From NCBI RefSeq assembly GCF_029894125.1, contig NZ_JARXYZ010000018.1, positions 100,717-164,716 on the forward strand: a stretch of 64,000 nucleotides of DNA, given 5' to 3'. The first letter of the stretch is position 1; each line of letters opens with the position of its first letter. The position numbers were made by a program, and so were the translations under genes. Below, piece by piece: positions 17,106 through 25,441 of this stretch. This DNA comes from Kitasatospora sp. MAA19. Lineage in GTDB: Bacteria; Actinomycetota; Actinomycetes; Streptomycetales; Streptomycetaceae. Below the pieces are notes generated by a model that was not told the origin of the DNA, ran no database searches, and saw only the letters and a program-made list of their open reading frames with translations.

Positions 17106-18077
17106 ATGACGCACGACTTCGAGCCGGTCCAGCCCGTACTGGAGACGGCGGCCGCGGCGTTCGCACAGGCCACGGCGGAGCCGCCGTACCTGTTCCAGCT
17201 GGCCCCCGCCGAAGGCCGCAAGGCGGTCGACGAGGTCCAGTCGGGCCCGGTCGAGCTGCCGGAGGTGGACGAGGAGTGGATCACCGTGTCGGGTGGACCG
17301 ACCGGCAGCGTCCGGGCCCGGATCGTGAAGCCGGCCGGTTCGCGGGAGGTCCTGCCGGTGATCCTCTACATCCACGGCGCCGGCTGGGTCTTCGGCAACG
17401 CGCACACCCACGACCGGCTGGTCCGGGAGCTGGCGGTCGGTACGGGGGCGGCCGTGGTGTTCCCCGAGTACGACCTGTCGCCCGAGGCCCGCTACCCGGT
17501 GGCCATCGAGCAGAACTACGCGGTCGCGCAGTGGATCGTGCGGGAGGGTGCCACCAAGGGGCTGGACGGCACGCGGCTCGCCGTCGCGGGTGACTCGGTC
17601 GGCGGGAACATGAGCGCCGCGCTGACCCTGATGGCCAAGGACCGCGGCGACGTGTCGCTCCGTCACCAGGTGCTCTTCTACCCGGTGACCGACGCCGCCT
17701 TCGACACCAACTCGTACCACCAGTTCGCGACCGGCTACTTCCTGCGCCGCGACGGCATGGAGTGGTTCTGGGACCAGTACACGACCGACCCCGCCCAGCG
17801 CGCCGAGATCACCGCCTCCCCGCTGCGCGCCACCACCGAGCAACTCGCCGGGCTGCCCGCCGCACTGGTGATCACCGGCGAGGCCGACGTGCTGCGCGAC
17901 GAGGGCGAGGCGTACGCGAACAAGCTCCGCGCCGCCGGTGTCCCGGTCACCGCCGTGCGCTACCAGGGCATCATCCACGACTTCGTGATGCTCAACGCCC
18001 TGCGCGAGACGCGCGCGGCCCAGGCCGCCATCACCCTGGCGATCGAGACCCTGCGTGAGGCGCTGCACGCCGCCTGA
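17106..18077 (+). CDS. Alpha/beta hydrolase, HSL (family IV) esterase
   Basis: 323 residues. Carboxylesterase of the hormone-sensitive-lipase family. The oxyanion-hole motif reads HGAGW (about residue 90) instead of the classic HGGG; the nucleophile Ser lies in GDSVGGN (about residue 162), the acid in GEADVLRDE (about residue 262) and the catalytic His in IIHDF (about residue 291). GGAGACGG precedes the ATG. It sits 227 bases after the LAL regulator, which may control it. Physiological substrate is unknown; cytoplasmic, as no signal peptide is seen. Confidence 0.85.
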   Translation: MTHDFEPVQPVLETAAAAFAQATAEPPYLFQLAPAEGRKAVDEVQSGPVELPEVDEEWITVSGGPTGSVRARIVKPAGSREVLPVILYIHGAGWVFGNAHTHDRLVRELAVGTGAAVVFPEYDLSPEARYPVAIEQNYAVAQWIVREGATKGLDGTRLAVAGDSVGGNMSAALTLMAKDRGDVSLRHQVLFYPVTDAAFDTNSYHQFATGYFLRRDGMEWFWDQYTTDPAQRAEITASPLRATTEQLAGLPAALVITGEADVLRDEGEAYANKLRAAGVPVTAVRYQGIIHDFVMLNALRETRAAQAAITLAIETLREALHAA

Positions 18078-18163
18078 CGTCCGCTTCGCACCGCTTCGCA
18101 CCGTCGAGGATCCGGTGCCGCCGTGCTGTGTACCGGCGGTGCCGGGTCCGCGCCCTGGGCCCT

Positions 18164-19126
18164 TCAGCGGATCCGATCGCGCGTCTTGAGCGGCGTTGTA
18201 GGCACCTGCGGAGCGGGGGTAGGTATGCCGTCGTAGCCGTGCACGGTGCCGAAGCGGGTGCCGGTCATCCAGTCCTCCCGCGCCCGTACGATCTCCTCCC
18301 CGGATCGTCCGATGAAGTTCCACCACATGACGAGCTTCTCCTCGAAGGGCTCCCCGCCGAGCAGCAGCAGGGAGCCGTCGGCCAGAGCCCGCAGGGGCAA
18401 CTCCCGCCGCCCACTGCCCAGGTAGAGCATCGAGCCGGGTTCCAGACGGACGCCGTCCACTTCGGTCAGGCCGGACATGGTCAGCACGGCGTACTCGAAG
18501 TCGGGCTCCAGGGGGAGCCGGGTGGAGCTGCCTTCGCGCAGGGTGAGGTCGACGCCGACCAGCGGGGTGTGGATGGTGCCGGGTGAGGTGGCGCCGTCCA
18601 GGTCGCCGAGGATCACGGTGCCGTGCAGGCCGGCGGCGTTGATCTCGGGGAGTTGGGCGTGGTGTTCGAAGGCGGGGGCGGTGTGGCGGTGGACCTCGGG
18701 CAGGGCCACCCAGAGCTGTGCGCCGTGCAGGAAGCGCGCGTGCGGGCGCGGCGATTCCTCGGAGTGTGAGATTCCGCGGCCGGAGGTCATCAGGCCCAGC
18801 TCGCGCGGTCGGACGGTCTGCAGGCTGCCGAGGCTGTCGCGGTGCAGGACTTCGCCCTGGTGCAGCCAGCTGACGGTCTGCAGGCCGATGTGGGGGTGGG
18901 GCGGGACCTGCATGCCGGGCTCGTCGGCGATGTCGTCGGGGCCGTAGTGGTCGACGAAGCACCAGGCGCCGACCATCCGGCGGCCGAGGTTGGGCAGCAG
19001 GCGGCGCACGACGGTGCTGCCGCCCAGTGCGGTCTCACGCGGCGCGAGCAGTTCCCTGACGGGGCCGGCCGGGACGTCCTGGCGCCCGCCGCGTACGGCG
19101 GCGGCGGTCTGGTCGGGCTCATTCAT
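18164..19126 (-). CDS. Pirin family protein (long form)
   Basis: 320 residues. Full-length two-domain pirin. Metal ligands are visible in VPPHPHIGLQTVSWLHQGEV (His pair, about residues 75-95) and GISHSEESP (about residue 119); the C-terminal Pirin_C domain ends near residue 285. It is last in a three-gene operon: its ATG overlaps the OsmC stop by 8 bases. Pirin with OsmC and a GNAT protein points to a redox or electrophile response rather than to flavonoid catabolism, but that is inference. This is the second pirin in the window and is only distantly similar to the first. Confidence 0.87.
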   Translation of the reverse strand: MNEPDQTAAAVRGGRQDVPAGPVRELLAPRETALGGSTVVRRLLPNLGRRMVGAWCFVDHYGPDDIADEPGMQVPPHPHIGLQTVSWLHQGEVLHRDSLGSLQTVRPRELGLMTSGRGISHSEESPRPHARFLHGAQLWVALPEVHRHTAPAFEHHAQLPEINAAGLHGTVILGDLDGATSPGTIHTPLVGVDLTLREGSSTRLPLEPDFEYAVLTMSGLTEVDGVRLEPGSMLYLGSGRRELPLRALADGSLLLLGGEPFEEKLVMWWNFIGRSGEEIVRAREDWMTGTRFGTVHGYDGIPTPAPQVPTTPLKTRDRIR

Positions 19127-19562
19127 GGCGTGCGGACTCCTCCACGATCGGTGTGCCGCCGGACACCGCCCGGGTGACCGGCGTGCGCTCGGCGATGTCC
19201 AGCAGCCGGGCGCGCTGTGCCTCGTCCAGCTCGCCGACCAGCTCGATGCGCCGGGTGATGCGGGCCGTCTTGTCGGGGCCCTTCTCGTAGCCGAGGTGCA
19301 CCCGGACGGTCTCCAGCGGCCACTGCTTGCGCTGCGCGTACATCCGCAGGGTGATCGCGGTGCAGGAGCCGAGCGCCGACAGGAGCATGCCGGTCGGGTT
19401 GGTGGCGGTGTCGGCGCCGCCCACCGAGGCCGGCTCGTCGGCGGTCAGACGGTGCCGGCCGGAGCGGATGTCGACGCGGTAGTCCTCGTCGGTACTGGTG
19501 GCGACCACGGCCGCCGCCCGGACGAACTCCCGGGCGGCGTCGGCGGTCGGGGCGGTGGTCAC
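19119..19562 (-). CDS. OsmC/Ohr family protein, single-cysteine variant
   Basis: 147 residues. OsmC-fold thiol peroxidases reduce organic hydroperoxides using two cysteines. The first (peroxidatic) Cys is present in ALGSCTAITLRMYA (about residue 67). The second site, normally in a CPVH-type motif, reads ERTPVTRAV, so Cys is replaced by Thr. Such TPVT members exist in the superfamily and may use an external thiol or have another role. The GTG start overlaps the GNAT stop (GTGA) and the stop overlaps the pirin start, so all three are translationally coupled. Confidence 0.85.
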   Translation of the reverse strand: MTTAPTADAAREFVRAAAVVATSTDEDYRVDIRSGRHRLTADEPASVGGADTATNPTGMLLSALGSCTAITLRMYAQRKQWPLETVRVHLGYEKGPDKTARITRRIELVGELDEAQRARLLDIAERTPVTRAVSGGTPIVEESARHE

Positions 19563-19864
19563 AGGCCGAACCGGATCAGCTGGTCCGGAGGCACCAGGTC
19601 GACGTAGTCCGGGTGCTTGCCCAGCCAGCCTCGGATGAAGGGGCAGTAGGGCAGTACGGCCAGCCCCCGCTCCCGGGCGGAGTCGAGAGCGGCGCGGGCC
19701 AGGACGCCGGCGAGGCCGCGGCCGGCGAAGGCGGGGTCGATCTCGGTGTGGATGAACGCGATCTCGTTCTCGTGCCGGAAGTACTCGGCGAAGCCGGCGA
19801 GTTCACCGTCGTCCGTGATCTCGAACCGTGACCGGTCGGGGTTGTCCGCGACGCTGCTGGTCAT
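19559..19864 (-). CDS. Small GNAT-like N-acetyltransferase (YidJ/Acetyltransf_CG type)
   Basis: 101 residues. Mini GNAT of the GCN5-related Acetyltransf_CG group. The core FIHTEIDPAFAGRGLAGVLA matches the acetyl-CoA-binding motif A (GRGLAG, about residue 49), and the LPYCPFIRGWLGKHPDY tail is characteristic of the family. AGGAGG lies 4 bases before the ATG, a very strong site. First gene of the coupled GNAT-OsmC-pirin operon. Substrate unknown. Confidence 0.88.
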   Translation of the reverse strand: MTSSVADNPDRSRFEITDDGELAGFAEYFRHENEIAFIHTEIDPAFAGRGLAGVLARAALDSARERGLAVLPYCPFIRGWLGKHPDYVDLVPPDQLIRFGL

Positions 19865-19911
19865 CGTTCCTCCTGCTGTCGGGCGGCGGGCTGGTGGCCC
19901 GGGCTGGGATT

Positions 19912-19927
19912 TAATTTAGCATTCAAC
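19912..19927. promoter_or_regulatory. Candidate operator upstream of GNAT-OsmC-pirin operon
   Basis: A 16-nt AT-rich motif, 48 bases before the operon's first start, matches 12 of 16 bases of the motif at 4506-4521 upstream of the other pirin gene, including the shared TTCAAC end. In this GC-rich genome the AT-rich patch stands out. A common MarR-type regulator for the two pirin operons is the simplest reading. Confidence 0.4.
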
Positions 19928-19996
19928 AAGATGGTGATCAAGCACGCTCGACGGCCGGCTCACGGCACTGTCGTCATGCTCTGTTGCTCATGGATC

Positions 19997-20023
19997 ACGG
20001 GCCCCGGCTCTTCCGGGGCCCGT
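19997..20023. terminator. Hairpin terminator downstream of VOC gene
   Basis: A perfect 11-bp GC stem (19997-20007 with 20013-20023) and a 5-nt loop, without a U-tract. It lies 129 bases past the stop of the leftward VOC gene and upstream of the GNAT operon promoter, so it should insulate the two units. Between it and the VOC stop (20024-20151) are short direct repeats of a CGAAC-type word and nothing coding. Confidence 0.65.
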
Positions 20024-20151
20024 CGCTGCTGACCGTAGGGCCGGCCGGGGATGCCGTCGTGCCTGGTCATGCACCCTTGCCTGCCCGCGAACGCCCGAAC
20101 TCCCGAACGTCCGAACGCCCTGATGAACCGCTGCGTACTCCGTCCGGCCGG

Positions 20152-21072
20152 TTACGACCGTGAGCCGCCATCATGGATCTCGGCGATGTAGCCGCCGGGG
20201 AACTGCACCATCGCGCTGTCGCGCTGAGGGGAGGTGTACGGCCCCCACAGCACGGTTGCGCCGGCGGCCCGGGCCTTGGTCAGGGTCGCGGCGAGGTCGC
20301 TCACGGCGTAGCCGGTGCTCTCTCGTCCGAAGGGGTAGGGCAGGTGCCCGTCGGTGACCGCGACGGAGGTGTCGCCGAACGGTGAGCTGATCCGGATCCG
20401 CCGGTAGGAGGTGCCGGGCAGGCCGAGTTCGGCGCCCGGGGCGTGGTTGTCGTCGGAGACCACCGTGCCGCCGGTGAAGGCCAGGTACGAGTGCAGGAAG
20501 GAGCGGATCGTGCTACTCGGCAGGTACAGCCGGTTCTCCGGCACGGACGCGAGCGCCGGGTACGAGGGCGCCTTGGTGTGCCAGTACAGCTGCGCGTAGA
20601 TGCCACCGGGGAACTGGACGATCGCGTCGCGGCCGATCGGGTCGGCGAACGGCGTGACGACCGTGTTCGCCCCGTCCGCCTCGGCCTTGCGCACGCCGCG
20701 GTCCAGGTCCGTGACGAGCCAGCCGGTGCGCTCGGCGCCGAACGGGTAAGGGACGGGCGTCTGGTAGTCGAAGACGGAGAGCGTGCCGACGGGGGAGAGG
20801 ACGAGCTCGGACTTGGTCAGGCTCGGGGTCGGTGTGACGTCGGCGAGGACCTGCGGGGTGTTGGTGCCGCCGAAGGTCGACTCCCAGCTGCTGACGAAGG
20901 AGTCCATCGCGCCGGGCGTCACGTACACGTGCGTCGTGTCGTACTGGGGGCCGACGGCGAGGCCGGGGCGTCCGGCGGTGGGCGCCGCGGGGGCCGACGG
21001 TGCGGTGACGAAGGCCAGCGCGGTGGTGGCGGTGACCGCCGCCAGCAGGCGCAGGGAGAGGCGCATGGGCAT
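20152..21072 (-). CDS. Secreted protein with two VOC/glyoxalase-like domains
   Basis: 306 residues. A Sec signal peptide occupies about residues 1-30 (basic start, hydrophobic core, APAAP cleavage region). The mature part is an internal duplication: each half begins with a strand such as THVYVTPGAMDSF or RLYLPSSTIRSF, carries a PYPFG(A/R)E(R/S)TG block, and ends with a matching (A)(I/M)VQFPGG strand. That is the beta-alpha-beta-beta-beta layout of vicinal-oxygen-chelate proteins. Exported VOC proteins are unusual; function may be binding or degradation of a small molecule. GGAAGGA precedes the ATG. Followed by a hairpin terminator. Confidence 0.8.
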   Translation of the reverse strand: MPMRLSLRLLAAVTATTALAFVTAPSAPAAPTAGRPGLAVGPQYDTTHVYVTPGAMDSFVSSWESTFGGTNTPQVLADVTPTPSLTKSELVLSPVGTLSVFDYQTPVPYPFGAERTGWLVTDLDRGVRKAEADGANTVVTPFADPIGRDAIVQFPGGIYAQLYWHTKAPSYPALASVPENRLYLPSSTIRSFLHSYLAFTGGTVVSDDNHAPGAELGLPGTSYRRIRISSPFGDTSVAVTDGHLPYPFGRESTGYAVSDLAATLTKARAAGATVLWGPYTSPQRDSAMVQFPGGYIAEIHDGGSRS

Positions 21073-21129
21073 GTGAAGTGTCCTTCCGGGAGAGAGGGTT
21101 GGCCGAGGGGGTGACGGCGGGCGGATACC

Positions 21130-21822
21130 TCAGTCGCGTTCGCGGTAGCCGACCGCGATCGCGGCGACCAGGAGCGTGCTGGCCAGCAGCGCCCACCCGA
21201 GGTGTCCGTGGATGACGAGAGCGGCTCCGGGAGCGGCGCCCGCGAGCATGGCCAGGACCGCGTAGAGGCGCCGGCCCAGGCGGGGGTTGGTGCCGCCGGC
21301 CAGCGAGGAGTCCGCGGCGATGCCGGTCAGGGTGAGGGTGAGCACCGTCGTGGTCAGGTCCGGCACCCCCAACTTGCGGACCGTGCCGTTGCGCAGGCCC
21401 ATGGCCACGGCCAGCAGCGCGATCAGCGCCTCCTGCTGCGCCCGCCCGCTCGCGGTGAACGCGATCGCGGTCGCCGCCGCTTGCAGCGCCGTTTCGGCCA
21501 GCAGGGCGGTGCGCAGCCAGTGCTCCCGGCGGCTGTCGCGGTGTCGCAGCGCGAGGCGGCCGGCCAGCACCGAGCCCAGCAGGAAGGCGGCGAGCGAGGT
21601 GAGCGAGCCCGCGATCGAGAAGCCGGGTGTGCCGACCAGGGCGAAGGCGACCACGACGACGTTCCCGGTCATGTTCGCGGTGAACACGTGGCCGAGCCCC
21701 AGGTAGCTCACCGCGTCGATCAGGCCGCTCACCGCGGTCAGCGCGAACAGGGCCAGGGCCAGCGGGTGGCGGTCGCGGATCTGCGCGGCGGCCACGGTGC
21801 TCTCGGGCTGGGGGGTCGTCAT
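21130..21822 (-). CDS. YoaK family (DUF1275) membrane protein
   Basis: 230 residues. About six predicted membrane helices. The family hallmark is the N-terminal SGLIDAVSYLGLGHVFTANMTGN-type block (about residues 33-55), where the NMTGN motif is conserved. Further features are GLRNGTVRK and DLTTTVLT. DUF1275 proteins are widespread inner-membrane proteins of unknown function. I start at the ATG at 21822 with AAGGACG upstream; the longer frame runs into the amidohydrolase gene. It lies between the leftward amidohydrolase and the VOC gene, 83 bases from the former. Confidence 0.85.
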   Translation of the reverse strand: MTTPQPESTVAAAQIRDRHPLALALFALTAVSGLIDAVSYLGLGHVFTANMTGNVVVVAFALVGTPGFSIAGSLTSLAAFLLGSVLAGRLALRHRDSRREHWLRTALLAETALQAAATAIAFTASGRAQQEALIALLAVAMGLRNGTVRKLGVPDLTTTVLTLTLTGIAADSSLAGGTNPRLGRRLYAVLAMLAGAAPGAALVIHGHLGWALLASTLLVAAIAVGYRERD

Positions 21823-21905
21823 CGGGGCGTCCTTCAAGGCTGTCCAGCGCCGTGCGCCACCGGGAGTGCGGAGTCCGGCGGCGCACGGCGGATGCGGAAG
21901 GTGGA

Positions 21906-23795
21906 TCAGAGGAAGCAGGGGTCGTCGAGGGCCGGTCCGCCCTGGCCGGGGACCAGGAGTCCGCGCGCCTGCCGCCACTCGCGCTGCTCGTCGGAGGCGG
22001 CTGCCGCCTCGACCACCCGCTCGGCCTGCCGGACGCCGGTGAGGCTGGGCGCGGGGGTGGCCTGGTAGCCGCCGAAGCGCGCCACCGGGCTCCACAGCGG
22101 CTCCACGGCCGGCAGCTCGGGGGTGAGGCCCTCGTGCTCCTGGACGCTGTGCACGATGCGGCCGCCGACCACGGTGAGGACGGACTCGATGTGCGGGATG
22201 TCGGCCTCGTCCACCGTCAGGTAGTCGGCGCTGAGCACCGCGAGGTCGGCGTAGCAGCCCACCCGGAGCCGGCCCTTGACCTCCTGCTCGCCGGTGAGCC
22301 GGGCGCCGCCCAGGGTGTACAGCTCCAGCGCCTCCTCACGGCTGAGCCGGTTGGCCACCGGGCGGAGCGTGCGTCCGCTGACGGCACGCCCGGAGACCAG
22401 CCAGTGCAGGGCCACCCACGGGTTGTAGGAGGAGACCCGGGTGGCGTCGGTGCCCGCGCCGACCGTCAGCCCGCGCTCCAGCATCGCCCGCACCGGCGGC
22501 GCCTCGGCGGCCGCGGCGGCGCCGTAGCGGCTCACGAACGCCTCACCCTGGAAGGACATCCGGTTCTGCACCGAGACGGCCCCGCCGAGCGCGGCGATCC
22601 GGTCCAGGCTCGCGGGGGAGACCGTCTCGGCGTGGTCGAAGAGCCACCGGTTCCCGCCCGGGAAGAGGCCCTCGGCGGCGAGCTTCTCGAAGACCGCCAG
22701 GTCACGGCGGATCGTCTCGTCGTAGCTGGCGTGCAGCCGAAAACCCCAGCCGTGTTCCATCAGCAGCCGCACGGCCTGCTCGAACCCGGCCTCGTACGGG
22801 CCGAGTTCGGGGCGCGGCTCGGTGAAGTTCTCGAAGTCCGCAGCCGCCCAGGTGAGGTTCTCCCCGGCACCGTTCAGCCGCAGCCACGCGTCCCCGTCAC
22901 CCGGGCGGACGGTGGTCACCCAGCGCGCCAGGTCGTCCAGTTCCTGTCCGGCGGTCTGCGGGAAGAGGTGGTAGGCGATCCGCAGCGTCAACTCGCCCTG
23001 CTGCGCGAGCTGCATGACGGTGCCGTAGTTCTCCGGGAAGCTCTGGAAGCCGCCGGCTGCGTCGATCGCCGAGGTGAGCCCGAAACGGTTGAGCTCGCGC
23101 AGGAAGTGCCGCGTGGAGGCGGCCTTCTCGGCCTCGTCCAGCGTCGGCGCCTTGGCGAGCGTGGAGTACAGCAGCAGGGCTCCGGGGGCGGCCAGCAGCA
23201 GGCCGGTCGGCTGTCCGTCGTGGCCGCGCACGATCTGGCCGCCCGCCGGGTCCGGGGTGTCGCGGTCGAACCCGGCGGCCCGCAGTGCCGCCCGGTTCAT
23301 CAGCGCCGACTGGTACAGATGCAGGACGAAGACGGGGGTGTCCGGTGCGGCGGCGTTCAGCTCGGCCACCGTCGGCAGTCGGCGCTCGGCGAACTGGTCC
23401 GCGGACCAGCCGCCGACCACCCGTACCCACTGGCCCGGCGGGGTGCGTTCGGCCTGGGCCCGCAGCATGGCCAGCGCCTGGCGCAGCGTAGGCACGCCGT
23501 CCCAGCGCAGCTCCAGCACGTAGTTGAGACCGCCCCGGATGACGTGCAGATGCGAGTCGTTCAGGCCCGGGACGGCACGCCGCCCGAGCGCGTCGACGAC
23601 GCGGGTCCGCAGGCCGATCTGCGGTATGACGTCCGCGTCGTCCCCGACGGCGGTGATCAGGCCGTCGCGGATCGCGACCGCACTGGCCCGCGGGCGCACC
23701 GGGTCGCCGGTGTACACCTTGGCGTTGCGCACGACCAGGTCGGCGGCTTGGTCGGGGTGGCCGGGGCGGACCCCGGCAACGGGCATGCTCGACAT
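21906..23795 (-). CDS. YtcJ-like amidohydrolase family 3 protein
   Basis: 629 residues. Metal-dependent amidohydrolase of the YtcJ group. The N-terminal sandwich domain (DLVVRNAKVYTGD) leads to the HxH metal motif in NDSHLHVIRGG (about residue 80), later ligand regions FRLHASYDE and FDHAETV, and the terminal Asp in VGAGTDATRVSSYNP (about residue 452). No signal peptide, so cytoplasmic. Typical substrates are N-acyl or carbamate compounds; the actual one is unknown. A second ATG three codons in is an alternative start. Probably cotranscribed with the DUF1275 gene downstream. Confidence 0.88.
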   Translation of the reverse strand: MSSMPVAGVRPGHPDQAADLVVRNAKVYTGDPVRPRASAVAIRDGLITAVGDDADVIPQIGLRTRVVDALGRRAVPGLNDSHLHVIRGGLNYVLELRWDGVPTLRQALAMLRAQAERTPPGQWVRVVGGWSADQFAERRLPTVAELNAAAPDTPVFVLHLYQSALMNRAALRAAGFDRDTPDPAGGQIVRGHDGQPTGLLLAAPGALLLYSTLAKAPTLDEAEKAASTRHFLRELNRFGLTSAIDAAGGFQSFPENYGTVMQLAQQGELTLRIAYHLFPQTAGQELDDLARWVTTVRPGDGDAWLRLNGAGENLTWAAADFENFTEPRPELGPYEAGFEQAVRLLMEHGWGFRLHASYDETIRRDLAVFEKLAAEGLFPGGNRWLFDHAETVSPASLDRIAALGGAVSVQNRMSFQGEAFVSRYGAAAAAEAPPVRAMLERGLTVGAGTDATRVSSYNPWVALHWLVSGRAVSGRTLRPVANRLSREEALELYTLGGARLTGEQEVKGRLRVGCYADLAVLSADYLTVDEADIPHIESVLTVVGGRIVHSVQEHEGLTPELPAVEPLWSPVARFGGYQATPAPSLTGVRQAERVVEAAAASDEQREWRQARGLLVPGQGGPALDDPCFL

Positions 23796-24188
23796 GATGG
23801 TGACCGTCCTCGTCGTTCAGGCCGGACGGCGCGAGCGGCACGGTCCGTTGAGCTCTGGCACGAGTCAACCTAGGGCGGCACAGAGCTGGGACTTTGCTCT
23901 GCACGCACCGGCTCTGTCCTGTGCGGGCAGCGACCCCGCGAGCGGCGCCGGGACCGATGGCGCACGGGAGCTCCGTGCAGTGTGGGAACAGTCCTGGGCG
24001 CGGTGGGAGAAGAGATGTCCGGGCGCCGCCGGATAGCGTCCTGGCTGTGCCGGAGAGCCTGCGGCACCGCTCGTGTCTCCGAGCCTTCGATGCCTTGCGA
24101 CGTCCCCGCCGAGGTCTGCGCCGACGTCCCCGCTGATGTCCGCGCCGACGTCCCCGTGACACCCCCTCAGCCGAAAGAGAGAACCGCC
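23796..24188. other. Divergent intergenic region with 24-bp direct repeats
   Basis: 393 bases between the leftward amidohydrolase and the rightward isochorismatase-like gene. It must hold both promoters, though no clear -10/-35 pair can be fixed. At 24099-24160 a 24-bp unit starting GACGTCCCCG repeats two and a half times. The repeats lie in frame with the downstream gene (coding DVPA-like octapeptides), so a longer protein cannot be excluded, but the internal ATG with GAAAGAGAG upstream is a better start. No independent gene seen. Confidence 0.5.
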
Positions 24189-24851
24189 ATGGTCGACTTC
24201 GACTCCGTGCACGCCGCCCCCAGCTCCGATCTGCTGACGCCGGACAACTCGATGATGCTCTTCGTCGACCACCAGCCGCAGATGTTCTTCGGCACGGGTA
24301 GCGGCGACCGCACGGCGATCATCAACGCCACCGTCGGCCTGGCCAAGGCCGCCCGGGTCTTCGACGTCCCGGTGGTGCTGTCCACGGTGGCCGCCGAGTC
24401 CTTCTCCGGCCCGATCCTGCCCCAGCTGAAGGCGGTCTTCCCGAAGCACGAGGTGGTCGACCGCACCTCGATGAACGCCTGGGAGGACGCGGCCCTGGTC
24501 GAGGCGGTCAAGGCCACCGGGCGCAGCAAGATCATCCTTTCCGGCCTGTGGACCGAGGTCTGCCTGGTGCTGCCCGCCCTGTCGGCGCTGGACCAGGGCT
24601 ACGAGGTCTACGTGGTCACGGACGCTTCCGGCGGCGTCAGCCCGCTGGCCCATGAGCACGCCATCCAGCGGATGACGGCGGCCGGTGCGGTACCGGTGAC
24701 GTGGGTCCAGGTGCTGCTGGAGCTGCAGCGCGACTGGGCCCGCACCGAGACCTACCTGCCGGTCATGGACGTGGTCAAGGAGCACGCCGGCGCCTACGGC
24801 CTGGGTGTGGTCTACGCGCAGGCCATGATCAACGAGCACGCGGCCGGCTGA
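24189..24851 (+). CDS. Isochorismatase-like cysteine hydrolase (YcaC type)
   Basis: 220 residues. Alpha/beta cysteine hydrolase of the isochorismatase superfamily, closest in layout to YcaC. The triad is visible: Asp in LFVDHQPQMF (about residue 27), a Lys region in RSKIILSGL (about residue 117) and nucleophile Cys in TEVCLV (about residue 126), with the family cis-peptide turn just before it. Members cleave amide or ester bonds of small molecules; YcaC's natural substrate is unknown. DoxX follows after 35 bases on the same strand, which suggests an operon. Confidence 0.85.
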   Translation: MVDFDSVHAAPSSDLLTPDNSMMLFVDHQPQMFFGTGSGDRTAIINATVGLAKAARVFDVPVVLSTVAAESFSGPILPQLKAVFPKHEVVDRTSMNAWEDAALVEAVKATGRSKIILSGLWTEVCLVLPALSALDQGYEVYVVTDASGGVSPLAHEHAIQRMTAAGAVPVTWVQVLLELQRDWARTETYLPVMDVVKEHAGAYGLGVVYAQAMINEHAAG

Positions 24852-24886
24852 CCGGCAACCAGGTACCACAGAAAGAGAGTTCACCA

Positions 24887-25369
24887 GTGAACGCAGGTCT
24901 CCTGCTGCTCCGGCTGGTCGTCGGCCTGCTGGTCGCGGGGCACGGGATCCAGAAGGTCAGCTTCCACCTCGGCGGCCGGGGGCTGGCCGGCGGCACCGAG
25001 GAGTTCCGCGGCGACGGTTTCCGCGGCGGCGTGTTCACCGCGCTCACCGCGGGAGGCACCCAGATCGGGGCCGGACTGCTCCTTGCGGCGGGTCTGCTCA
25101 CGCCGCTGGCCGCCGCGGGAACGATGGGTGTGATGACGGTGGCGCTGACCGTCAAGCGGCCGCACGGGCTGTGGGTGCAGAACGACGGGTTCGAGTACCC
25201 GCTGGTGCTGGTCACGATCGGCGCGGTGCTGTCCGCCACCGGACCCGGCCGCTGGTCACTCGACGCACCGCTCGGGCTGCTGCCCTGGCCCGCCTGGTGG
25301 CTGCCGGTGGCCGTGCTGGCCGGCGTGGGCGGCGGCCTCGCCACCCGCCTCGTCCTGCACCGGCGTTGA
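24887..25369 (+). CDS. DoxX family membrane protein
   Basis: 160 residues with four predicted membrane helices. The start RLVVGLLVAGHGIQK and the block GTQIGAGLLLAAGLLTPLAAAG are typical DoxX features. DoxX proteins are small quinone-linked or redox-associated membrane proteins; in mycobacteria DoxX works with a superoxide dismutase and a thiosulfate sulfurtransferase. GTG start with GAAAGAGAG upstream. Probably in one transcript with the isochorismatase-like gene, closed by the hairpin at 25373-25408. Confidence 0.82.
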   Translation: MNAGLLLLRLVVGLLVAGHGIQKVSFHLGGRGLAGGTEEFRGDGFRGGVFTALTAGGTQIGAGLLLAAGLLTPLAAAGTMGVMTVALTVKRPHGLWVQNDGFEYPLVLVTIGAVLSATGPGRWSLDAPLGLLPWPAWWLPVAVLAGVGGGLATRLVLHRR

Positions 25370-25372
25370 ACC

Positions 25373-25408
25373 ACGCTGTCGGCACGGAGCGACCCGTGCC
25401 GACAGCGT
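25373..25408 (+). terminator. Hairpin terminator after doxX gene
   Basis: A perfect 14-bp stem (25373-25386 with 25395-25408) and 8-nt loop begin 4 bases after the DoxX stop. It separates the isochorismatase-DoxX unit from the terpene synthase gene 33 bases further on. Confidence 0.8.
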
Positions 25409-25441
25409 TCACGCTCCCTTCGACCGAACGGTGAGGCCGGC

